A program made the position numbers and the translations under genes. A stretch of 64,000 nucleotides of DNA, taken from the NCBI RefSeq assembly GCF_001679325.1, contig NZ_LZMX01000026.1; one strand, given 5' to 3'. Below the pieces are notes generated by a model, which saw nothing but the letters and a program-made list of their open reading frames with translations, made no database searches and was not told the DNA's origin. This DNA comes from Haemophilus_D parainfluenzae_AD. GTDB taxonomy: Bacteria > Pseudomonadota > Gammaproteobacteria > Enterobacterales > Pasteurellaceae. Of the stretch, positions 55,059-61,421 are shown in pieces (the first letter of the stretch is position 1; every line of letters starts with the position of its first letter).

Positions 55059-55786
55059 TCTTCAATCCCCTGTGCGTATTCAGCAATAATCCAATCTTTA
55101 TCTTGTCCATTGATAATTCTTCTTGCTGATTTATAATCTTTCTTTTCTACATTAATATGCTTAGATAAAGTTTCACCTTTCACAAATAATCCTTTCTCCA
55201 TACCATCAACAGTTACCTTTATGAGAGTATCAAAATCCATTATCTTTTCTGGTTCAAGATCAAAAGCAATCCCATTGATTCCATTAAATTTTTCATAATT
55301 TATACGCCAAGTAATCTGTACGAATCCTCACCCTCTATATTTGTAACCATCACCATCAATTCGACAACCATTTTTTCTAGCCACACTAGCCCTTCTAGCA
55401 GTTAAACCACATCCATAATCAACTTCAGCTTTCTCATATGAAATATCCTCCTCAAGAATTCCGAAGAAAATCCGTTTTCTCCAATTATAAGATTCAACTC
55501 TAATAGTTGCTAGCATATAGGCTAATCGAGGGATATTGCACTTTTCATAGTCTGATTGACTATAATAATCAATAATTCCTTTGACCAAACGTCTCAAATT
55601 ATTTTCCGATTGCGAATTAAGTTGAGGTAACTTAATTTTCTCATATCTCCCCGTAGCTCTATTCTTATCATACCATCCAATATCAGAGTGTTTAGATTTA
55701 TATTCCTCAATAAACTTATCAATATCAATACAACAACATTGACTTACAGCAAACCACCCAATCAGCCCCAACGGATGCAGATAATA
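55034..55786 (-). pseudogene. GH19-type wall-hydrolase effector, broken by an in-frame TGA
   Basis: One frame runs from the assembly gap at 55786 down to 55034. It starts YYLHPLGLIGWFAVS, continues through LAYMLATIRVESYNW (candidate catalytic Glu) and ISYEKAEVDYG, then reads DGYKYRG-stop-GFVQITWRINYEKF. Homologues of the GH19 lysozyme/chitinase fold have YRGRGFVQ here, so TGA at 55330-55328 replaces an expected CGA by a single C-to-T change. Downstream the frame is intact to ECLMNAKK and overlaps the immunity gene. The C-terminal half cannot be made, so the muramidase should be inactive. The N-terminus lies beyond the gap. Confidence 0.72.
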
Positions 55787-55912
55787 NNNNNNNNNNNNNN
55801 NNNNNNNNNNNNNNNNNNNNNNNNNNNNNNNNNNNNNNNNNNNNNNNNNNNNNNNNNNNNNNNNNNNNNNNNNNNNNNNNNNNNNNNNNNNNNNNNNNNN
55901 NNNNNNNNNNNN
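55787..55912. other. Assembly gap (126 N)
   Basis: A run of 126 undetermined bases inside the repeat-rich cassette array. The reading frames on its two sides are not in register, which says nothing if the gap length is an estimate. Collapsed repeats are a likely cause. Confidence 0.98.
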
Positions 55913-56049
55913 GCTTCAAATGAGACTGCCGCGTTTTTATCCTTCTCTAAATCCAACTCGTCCATAATCGATTTGAACATCGGGTCCAATTCATTTTTCT
56001 GCTCAATCGTCAATTTTTTCAAAATAATACATAAAAAACAACCGCACAT
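55913..56049 (-). CDS. Partial coding region before the gap, possibly the front of the GH19-like effector
   Basis: The frame encodes KKLTIEQKNELDPMFKSIMD and ELDLEKDKNAAVSFEA before entering the gap. The ATG at 56049 lies in a terminator stem, so the real start may be a TTG near 56025 or the sequence may be an internal piece. The next visible coding sequence beyond the gap is the GH19-like effector on the same strand; a single gene across the gap is possible but not shown. I do not recognise a domain. Confidence 0.4.
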
Positions 56050-56064
56050 TACAAATGTGCGGTT
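56040..56064 (-). terminator. USS-like terminator of cassette C
   Basis: AACCGCACAT and ATGTGCGGTT form a 10-base stem, then six T on the minus strand. The arms read AATGTGCGG, one base off the USS core. Confidence 0.78.
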
Positions 56065-56105
56065 AATTAATTATTTATATTAAACAACATAAAATCATCT
56101 TGATT

Positions 56106-56318
56106 TTAATTAAAAAACCTATTAAATAAAAAAATAACAAAGTCAATAATAAAAGTAAACACAAGATAAATAAAAATATATGAAAATACATTAATCCAGA
56201 AATAATCATTTAGCATATTTTTATAAATTGACATTGGATAATTATTTATATACACATCAAAAACAGTGAATAAAAATATAAAAAATAAATTACTCTTCCA
56301 ATATTTCTTTAGGAACAT
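56106..56318 (-). CDS. Small membrane protein, probable orphan immunity protein (cassette C)
   Basis: A 70-residue protein with two hydrophobic segments (NLFFIFLFTVFDVYI and FSYIFIYLVFTFIIDFVIFLF), likely spanning the inner membrane twice. The ATG at 56318 follows GGAG at the right distance and lies inside the 3' end of an effector remnant, whose stop codon is 26 bases into this gene. That overlap is the effector-immunity arrangement seen across the array. An inner-membrane immunity protein would fit a membrane-acting toxin, now lost. Very AT-rich. Confidence 0.6.
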   Translation of the reverse strand: MFLKKYWKSNLFFIFLFTVFDVYINNYPMSIYKNMLNDYFWINVFSYIFIYLVFTFIIDFVIFLFNRFFN

Positions 56319-56447
56319 ATGTATCTCCATTCTTTCTATTTAAATGAATTTCTATCTTTAATTGTGCTCCCGCCCAACCTTGCACCACCCGCACCCAACA
56401 AGAGCAGTGCTCATCAAAGTTGCCTAATCTATCCCAAGGAAATTTTT
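56290..56447 (-). pseudogene. vgrG internal piece fused to an effector tail (cassette C)
   Basis: The frame reads KFPWDRLGNFDEHCSCWVRV then VQGWAGAQ, matching the conserved VgrG core (WDR-G, SCWVRVAQ-WAGA). It then changes to LKIEIHLNRKNGDTYVPKEI and LEE-stop, an unrelated effector C-terminus overlapping the small membrane protein gene. There is no start codon. It is a recombination scar. Confidence 0.65.
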
Positions 56448-56562
56448 AGACGTATCACTATCAGTAAGCGTCGATGCCTGTGAATGATGTTGATGTTCGA
56501 GGTTGTAATTCGGATTTAAGAAGGTGTAATCTCGTAAGGTATGGTGAAGTGATTATTAGTTT
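56424..56562 (-). pseudogene. vgrG fragment, YDYPGR-proximal region (cassette C)
   Basis: The frame TLRDYTFLNPNYNLEHQHHS then QASTLTDSDTSK matches the VgrG N-terminal region before the YDYPGRYK motif. It breaks after DTSK, where a deletion joins it out of frame to the WDRLGNF piece. A near-identical copy lies 1518 bases upstream. Confidence 0.65.
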
Positions 56563-56693
56563 TTTAAAGAACAAAAAATAACCGCACGTTACAAAGTGCG
56601 GTTAATAAATCATTTAATTTAAATCAACTGAATCAGCTTTAATCCACATATTGATTTCTTTTTTTCCTTTGTAGTTAATAAAATACCATTTTT
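56444..56693 (-). repeat. Cassette-junction direct repeat, copy 1
   Basis: About 250 bases that recur with no length change 1518 bases away at 57962-58211. The repeat runs from the last ~80 bases of an SH3-ended immunity gene, through the USS terminator, into a vgrG fragment. Its terminator and gene-end part appears a third time at about 54250-54370. Confidence 0.8.
56580..56603 (-). terminator. USS-pair terminator of cassette B
   Basis: AACCGCAC and GTGCGGTT around an eight-base loop with a T run on the minus strand, 11 bases after the 56614-57588 gene. One arm includes a perfect AAGTGCGGT. Confidence 0.82.
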
Positions 56694-57588
56694 CTCCACG
56701 CTCATCTATTTTCTCATCTAAAATAGAAATCCGATCCCCCTTAATTAAGTACATACCGCTCTTAATACCAATAGATGAATATAGATAGGATTTATTTATA
56801 ACAGTGCTTGTAGCACCTGTTTTTCTATTTATAATCTTTTCTAAATAATTCTTTTCATTTATCAACTTTAATTTAGATAGCTCGCCAAGGATAATGGAAT
56901 ATTCTTTTTTATTGCTATTTCCATAAGGAAAAATTGATAGTAACTTCCTATAACGGTTAACTCCATTAACAATATTTATATCCCCCTCATTAAATCTTTT
57001 TATAAATTCATCTAGCGAATTCTCAAAAAAATAATCTAACTCACAATTACTTTTAATATATTCATCAGATAAGTCATAATTAGGTAGTTTATCTTTAAGA
57101 TTAGGTATAGAAATATCTAAGTCAATATTATTAAATTTACATATATATTTTTTAGAGTAATCATCCAAAAAACCACTCACTTCAGAATTAATACCTCTTA
57201 GAATCCATTTTTTATCATTATATGCAATGTAATAGCTATTAATAATATTTAATTTATCTGTATTAGTTGTTATAAGAATAGAATATTCTTTACTCTTTGG
57301 TTTTTTTATATCATTAATTCTCTCTCCTCCCTCCTCAGAAAAATTACCCCCCTTAAAGACGAGATGATAATTGCCATTATTATTTTTAAAAAACAATAGC
57401 TCATCTCCAAATCTATTTTTATTACTAATAACCTTATCAAAAACTCCATCATTATCTATATCAATGTCCCTAGCAAAGAACTTATTACTATTTAAATAAT
57501 ATTTAATATCTACATTATCAGCACTTGCGAAACAAGCAAAGAGAAATAATAATGGGATTATTTTATTTTTTGAGATAATTACTTTCAT
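56614..57588 (-). CDS. Orphan immunity-type protein with SH3-like C-terminus (cassette B)
   Basis: A 324-residue exported protein. After a signal peptide (IIPLLFLFACFASA) comes a region with aspartate-rich repeats (FARDIDIDNDGVFDKV; FKGGNFSEEGG) reminiscent of VCBS/FG-GAP calcium-binding beta-propeller blades, then a variable region, and last the shared SH3-like module (SYLYSSIGIKSGMYLIKGDR; WYFINYKGKKEINMWIKADS). Its start overlaps by 26 bases the end of a GH19-like fragment, its former effector partner. The C-terminal 17 residues are identical to those of cassettes A and D. Immunity is inferred; no function is proven. Confidence 0.68.
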   Translation of the reverse strand: MKVIISKNKIIPLLFLFACFASADNVDIKYYLNSNKFFARDIDIDNDGVFDKVISNKNRFGDELLFFKNNNGNYHLVFKGGNFSEEGGERINDIKKPKSKEYSILITTNTDKLNIINSYYIAYNDKKWILRGINSEVSGFLDDYSKKYICKFNNIDLDISIPNLKDKLPNYDLSDEYIKSNCELDYFFENSLDEFIKRFNEGDINIVNGVNRYRKLLSIFPYGNSNKKEYSIILGELSKLKLINEKNYLEKIINRKTGATSTVINKSYLYSSIGIKSGMYLIKGDRISILDEKIDERGEKWYFINYKGKKEINMWIKADSVDLN

Positions 57589-57901
57589 AATTAAAAATTC
57601 TCTTTAATTCATTAACATAAGATATTCTTTCTTCAATAGAAGACTGACCACCATTTACCAAAAATTTAACTTGACGAGTATTATCATCATCTGCAACTAA
57701 ATTTATATCAATTGTTGTATGAATAGATAATTTAGTTTTTGGATACTTAACTTTCACACCACTTGGATTAGGATATCTAACACTTAATAAATTACCAGCA
57801 TTTAACAACTTTCCTCTTTTCCAGAAATACCCACTAGCATCAACCGCCAAATGAAGATCTTGATTTAAAAGAGAATAATTTTTCTTGTAATCATTGTTCA
57901 T
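57563..57901 (-). pseudogene. GH19-like effector C-terminal fragment (cassette B)
   Basis: The frame encodes about 112 residues, including LHLAVDASGYFWKRGKLLNA and, near the end, FLVNGGQSSIEERISYVNEL. Alternating wF-W and NGG-ER-Y patterns are those of the C-terminal lobe of GH19 chitinase/lysozyme-type enzymes; the catalytic half is missing. It joins, out of frame, a vgrG fragment at about 57893. It could only be translated by re-initiation at ATG 57901. It overlaps the start of the cassette B immunity gene. Confidence 0.62.
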
Positions 57902-58073
57902 CTTTCTTATATCGACCCAGATAGTCATATTTTTCATAAACTGTCGCAGAATTGACCGCACTTTTAGACGTATCACTATCAGTAATCCTGGATGCCTGTG
58001 AATGATGTTGATGTTCGAGGTTGTAATTCGGATTTAAAAAGGTGTAATCTCGTAAGGTTTGGTAGGTTGATGA
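57891..58073 (-). pseudogene. vgrG fragment including YDY-GRYK motif (cassette B)
   Basis: The frame TYQTLRDYTFLNPNYNLEHQ, HHSQASRITDSDTSKSAVNS and ATVYEKYDYLGRYKKDEQ-stop matches the VgrG N-terminal region, with YDYLGRYK for the usual YDYPGRYK. It has no start, and both ends are recombination junctions. An exact USS (AAGTGCGGTC) lies inside it. Confidence 0.7.
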
Positions 58074-58211
58074 TTAGTTTTTTAAAGAACAAAAAATAAC
58101 CGCACGTTACAAAGTGCGGTTAACAAATTATTTAATTTAAATCAACTGAATCAGCTTTAATCCACATATTGATTTCTTTTTTTCCTTTGTAGTTGATTAA
58201 ATACCATTCAT
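57962..58211 (-). repeat. Cassette-junction direct repeat, copy 2
   Basis: Second copy of the ~250-base block at 56444-56693, collinear at an offset of exactly 1518 bases for the gene end, terminator and vgrG part. Confidence 0.8.
58098..58121 (-). terminator. USS-pair terminator of cassette A
   Basis: Same hairpin as in cassettes B and D: AACCGCAC, eight-base loop, GTGCGGTT, then T run; 11 bases after the 58132-58779 gene. Confidence 0.82.
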
Positions 58212-58779
58212 CTTTATTATCAATATAATGATAAAATATTTTAACTTTATCACCTTTAATTAAGTATTTATTACTATTTTTATTCGGTTGATTATAAAGC
58301 AATGCCTTATCCTTCTTTATGGAAACTTCATCTGGCAAACTTAATGTATCCATTTTACAGAAACCATCATTAGAATTTTCTTTAGTCAAAACTTCACCTG
58401 TTGATAAATCTAATATTGAGCAGTAGTACTCTACATGTTTCTCAGGTTTTTCTTCTTGGTTATATACATAACCAATTAGATCATAATTTAAAACAAGAAA
58501 ATCATTATTATAATTATTATCAAAAGATCTATCCCATGATATAAAATCAGGGCTATTACATTTTGAACTTAAGTTAAAACCATAGTCTAGAAAACTTAAC
58601 CTATCTAAAATAGGTATGTTCTTCTTATCTTTTTTATTAAACAAATTTAATTTACTACAATTACCACTAGAATCCAAAGATAATCTATAAATGTCATTTT
58701 CAAATAAAATATTTTCCTTTTCAGATGAAATAACAGAAAATGAAAATAGCAATAAAAATAATATTATCAATTTTTTCAT
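58132..58779 (-). CDS. Orphan immunity-type protein with SH3-like C-terminus (cassette A)
   Basis: A 215-residue exported protein: signal peptide MKKLIILFLLLFSFSVISS, a variable region of ~135 residues with four cysteines and no recognised fold, then the SH3-like module (ALLYNQPNKNSNKYLIKGDK; WYLINYKGKKEINMWIKADS). Its ATG overlaps the TGA of the preceding small chimeric effector-tail frame by four bases. Only the C-terminal module is conserved with the cassettes B and D proteins; the variable parts are unalike. An immunity role is inferred. Confidence 0.66.
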   Translation of the reverse strand: MKKLIILFLLLFSFSVISSEKENILFENDIYRLSLDSSGNCSKLNLFNKKDKKNIPILDRLSFLDYGFNLSSKCNSPDFISWDRSFDNNYNNDFLVLNYDLIGYVYNQEEKPEKHVEYYCSILDLSTGEVLTKENSNDGFCKMDTLSLPDEVSIKKDKALLYNQPNKNSNKYLIKGDKVKIFYHYIDNKDEWYLINYKGKKEINMWIKADSVDLN

Positions 58780-58886
58780 AATTTCTTTTTTAACTCCATA
58801 TATCTTGTTGGCATATCAGTTCCATCTCTATTTACTCCATAGTAATCAATAATTTTTTCATAGATTTTTAAAATGCGTGCTACCAT
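58776..58886 (-). pseudogene. Chimeric 36-codon frame: Sel1-immunity start fused to an effector tail
   Basis: It encodes MVARILKIYEKIIDYYGVNR then DGTDMPTRYMELKKKL. The first seven codons and the ribosome-binding site are those of the Sel1-like immunity genes (MVARIFKI); after that the sequence switches to an unrelated effector C-terminus that ends in ATGA, coupled to the cassette A gene. It marks the spot where a third Sel1 copy was replaced. It can be translated, but the short product probably only couples ribosomes to the next gene. Confidence 0.6.
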
Positions 58887-58952
58887 GAGTCACTCCAAAA
58901 AATAGCAATGCAAAAATGGAAAATATCGATAATAAAACACGCTAAAAAACGA

Positions 58953-58986
58953 CCGCACTTTTAACCCGTTCAGCTCAAAAGTGCGG
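58953..58986 (-). terminator. USS inverted pair after the second Sel1-like gene
   Basis: CCGCACTTTT and AAAAGTGCGG around a 14-base loop, 13 bases after the gene. Confidence 0.7.
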
Positions 58987-58998
58987 TTAATTTTTCAA

Positions 58999-60153
58999 TC
59001 ATTTTGTCGGTTTCTTCGGCATGCCGGTTTTTTCGTCTAAGCCCGTATCGCCGTTTAACCCTGCCTGCCATGCTAAGCGGCGCACCAAGGCTTCATCAGG
59101 TTTTGGTGGGGCTTCTCCTTCAAACCAACGCTGGAAAGCGATTTTGCCGTCCCATTTCGGCAGCGGGGCAGGCGGCAATGGCACGATGTCGTCTAAGTCG
59201 GGAACTTTGGGTTGGAGGTAGTCTTTATCGGAAAGATAATCTTCAATAATACTATAACGTCTAGAGCGTTCTTGATCTTCTGATAAATTTAGAAAATACA
59301 TGTCTCCCTCTTTGGGTTTACCGGAAAAAGCATGAGCTAACCGACGAGCAGAAGAATCACTGCCATTTTTGACCCCTTGATAAAACACTTCTATTGCTTT
59401 TTGATACTCTTTTTTTCTTCCTAATCTAATACCTAACATATCCGAAGCATCACCGACTCCTTGCTCCGAAGCGCAGGTTCGTAGTTGATCAATTAGTTTT
59501 ATACGCATTTCTAATGTATCGTCATCATTAATCTTACCTAACATATCCGCGACAACATACTGCGCTTCCCGACTTCCCAAGTCTGCTGCCTTTCTTAAGT
59601 AAGCATATTTACCATCTTTTTCAGTGCGCACACCATAGCCTACATCTAAATAGCCATATAGATTATAGTAAGCAGTTGCCGGCAGTTGTTTTGCCAGTTC
59701 TTCATTAAGGTTATGTACTTCCGTTTGCGGCATATCGGAACTAATACGCCCGCTTTTCAGTAAATATTGCAAACGGATATTGGCTTTGTAATCGCCATTC
59801 ATCGCTGCAATACGATAATAGCGTGCCAAGCCATTCCACACCGCATCACCTTTTTTGCCTGTCCACATATTGTGCAGGTCGTGATAAAGGGCGAAATTAT
59901 AGAGTTGTTGGGTTTCTTGTGATAATTCCGGCTTTTCTTCGTGTTTACAAGTAAACTCTAAATTCGCCTGTAATTGTTCCATTTTTTCCATTTTGATTTT
60001 TCTCGCTTTATATTCGTCAATTATTCCGGGTGAAGTCGGGTGTCCAGTACCCCCTAAATCAATATCTTTAAATAAACTTATGCCTGCCCAAATCACCAGA
60101 ATAATCAAGGCAGTTATGACAATCACGATGATTTTAAAAATACGTGCTACCAT
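58999..60153 (-). CDS. Sel1-like immunity protein of the phospholipase D effector, second copy
   Basis: A 384-residue protein with one N-terminal membrane helix (IIVIVITALIILVIWAGISLF) and a periplasmic part of Sel1/TPR-like repeats (GLARYYRIAAMNGDYKANIR; AYLRKAADLGSREAQYVVA). The C-terminal PLPPAPLPKWDGKIAFQRWF and the DEKTGMPKKP end match its tandem neighbour. Sel1-repeat proteins of this layout serve as immunity to Tle5 phospholipases. Differences from copy 1 cluster in about residues 200-320, which suggests diversification of the recognition surface after duplication. Confidence 0.8.
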   Translation of the reverse strand: MVARIFKIIVIVITALIILVIWAGISLFKDIDLGGTGHPTSPGIIDEYKARKIKMEKMEQLQANLEFTCKHEEKPELSQETQQLYNFALYHDLHNMWTGKKGDAVWNGLARYYRIAAMNGDYKANIRLQYLLKSGRISSDMPQTEVHNLNEELAKQLPATAYYNLYGYLDVGYGVRTEKDGKYAYLRKAADLGSREAQYVVADMLGKINDDDTLEMRIKLIDQLRTCASEQGVGDASDMLGIRLGRKKEYQKAIEVFYQGVKNGSDSSARRLAHAFSGKPKEGDMYFLNLSEDQERSRRYSIIEDYLSDKDYLQPKVPDLDDIVPLPPAPLPKWDGKIAFQRWFEGEAPPKPDEALVRRLAWQAGLNGDTGLDEKTGMPKKPTK

Positions 60154-60219
60154 GAGTCACTCCAGAAAATAGCAATACAAAAATGGAAAATATCGATTAT
60201 AAAACACGCTAAAAAACCA

Positions 60220-60255
60220 CCGCACTTTTAAACTATTCAGCTCAAAAGTGCGGTA
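60220..60255 (-). terminator. USS inverted pair after the first Sel1-like gene
   Basis: ACCGCACTTTT and AAAAGTGCGGT around a 14-base loop; part of the 1267-base repeat. Confidence 0.7.
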
Positions 60256-60265
60256 GCTTTTTTCG

Positions 60266-61420
60266 TTATTTCGTTGGCTTTTTCGGCATGCCGGTTTTTT
60301 CGTCTAAGCCGGTATCGCCGTTTAACCCAGCCTGCCATGCCAAGCGGCGCACAAGGGCTTCATCAGGTTTTGATGGGGCTTCTCCTTCAAACCAACGCTG
60401 GAACGCAATTTTGCCATCCCATTCCGGCAGCGGAGCAGGTGGCAACGGCACGATGTCATCGAGATCGGGAACTTTGGGTTGGAGGTAGTCTTTATCAGAT
60501 AAATACCTTGCAATAGCTTTATATCGTTTAGATCTTTCCAGATCTTCTTGCAAGTTTAAAAAATACATATCGTCTTCTTTTTGACTTCCTCCAAAACCAC
60601 TTGATAAATAACGGGCAGAAGCAGCGTTTCCATTTTTAATGCCTTGATAAAAAGCCTTTACTGCATCCTTGTAATCTTTATCACTCTGAAGATGAATACC
60701 TAAGAAATTTGAAGCGATACCTAATCCTTGCTCTGAGGCACAAGAACGCAATTGTTTAATAATATTTAGGCGCATTTGCAAGGTTTCTTCATCATTAATA
60801 TCACCTAACATTTCAGAAACAACATACTGCGCTTCCCGACTCCCCAAGTCTGCTGCCTTTCTTAAGTAAGCATATTTACCATCTTTTTCGGTGCGCACAC
60901 CATATCCTACATCCAAATAACCATATAGATTATAGTAAGCTGTTGCCGGCAGTTGTTTTGCCAGTTCTTCATTAAGGTTATGTACTTCCGTTTGCGGCAT
61001 ATCGGAACTAATACGCCCGCTTTTCAGTAAATATTGCAAACGGATATTGGCTTTGTAATCGCCATTCATGGCAGCGATACGATAATAACGTGCCAAGCCG
61101 TTCCAGACGGCATCGCCTTTTTTGCCTGTCCACATATTGTGCAGGTCATGATAAAGGGCGTAATTATAGAGTTGTTGGGTTTCTTGTGATAATTCCGGTT
61201 TTTCTTCGTGTTTGCAAACAAATTCTAAATTCGCCTGTAATTGTTCCATTTTTTCCATTTTGATTTTTCTCGCTTTGTATTCGTCAATTATTCCGGGTGA
61301 AGTCGCGTGTCCGGTCCCCCCTAAATCAATACCTTTAAATAAACTCATACCTGCCCAAATCACCAGAACAATCAAGGCAGTTATGACAATCACGATGATT
61401 TTAAAAATTCGTGCTACCAT
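60266..61420 (-). CDS. Sel1-like immunity protein of the phospholipase D effector, first copy
   Basis: A 384-residue membrane-anchored periplasmic protein, same length and design as the second copy: an N-terminal helix, about five Sel1-like repeats, and a proline-rich C-terminal part. The ATG at 61420 begins one base after the effector's stop codon and has GGAG about nine bases before it, inside the effector gene. That coupling makes it the cognate immunity gene. A GTG nine bases upstream is in frame but less likely. Confidence 0.83.
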   Translation of the reverse strand: MVARIFKIIVIVITALIVLVIWAGMSLFKGIDLGGTGHATSPGIIDEYKARKIKMEKMEQLQANLEFVCKHEEKPELSQETQQLYNYALYHDLHNMWTGKKGDAVWNGLARYYRIAAMNGDYKANIRLQYLLKSGRISSDMPQTEVHNLNEELAKQLPATAYYNLYGYLDVGYGVRTEKDGKYAYLRKAADLGSREAQYVVSEMLGDINDEETLQMRLNIIKQLRSCASEQGLGIASNFLGIHLQSDKDYKDAVKAFYQGIKNGNAASARYLSSGFGGSQKEDDMYFLNLQEDLERSKRYKAIARYLSDKDYLQPKVPDLDDIVPLPPAPLPEWDGKIAFQRWFEGEAPSKPDEALVRRLAWQAGLNGDTGLDEKTGMPKKPTK

Positions 61421-61421
61421 T

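Larger units (their letters stand above)
58884..61420 (-). repeat. Tandem 1267-base repeat (Sel1-like immunity gene plus spacer)
   Basis: The start codons at 61420, 60153 and 58886 are each exactly 1267 bases apart. The first two units are full genes with a shared ~112-base spacer; the third keeps only the spacer and seven codons. The duplicated genes are nearly identical except in their middle-to-late parts. Confidence 0.85.

Noticed and set aside
55328..55330. In-frame TGA read as selenocysteine
   Set aside because: No SECIS-like hairpin is evident after it, and the aligned position is a conserved arginine (CGA to TGA), so a nonsense mutation is simpler.
57902..57976. N-terminal 25 residues (MIRLKVRSILRQF) of the frame over the GH19 fragment
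   Set aside because: They are the out-of-frame reading of a vgrG fragment, not effector sequence.
56040..58121. Repeated hairpins as REP/BIME-type or MITE elements
   Set aside because: The arms are Haemophilus uptake signals at gene ends with T tracts; no target-site duplications or mobility signals are seen.
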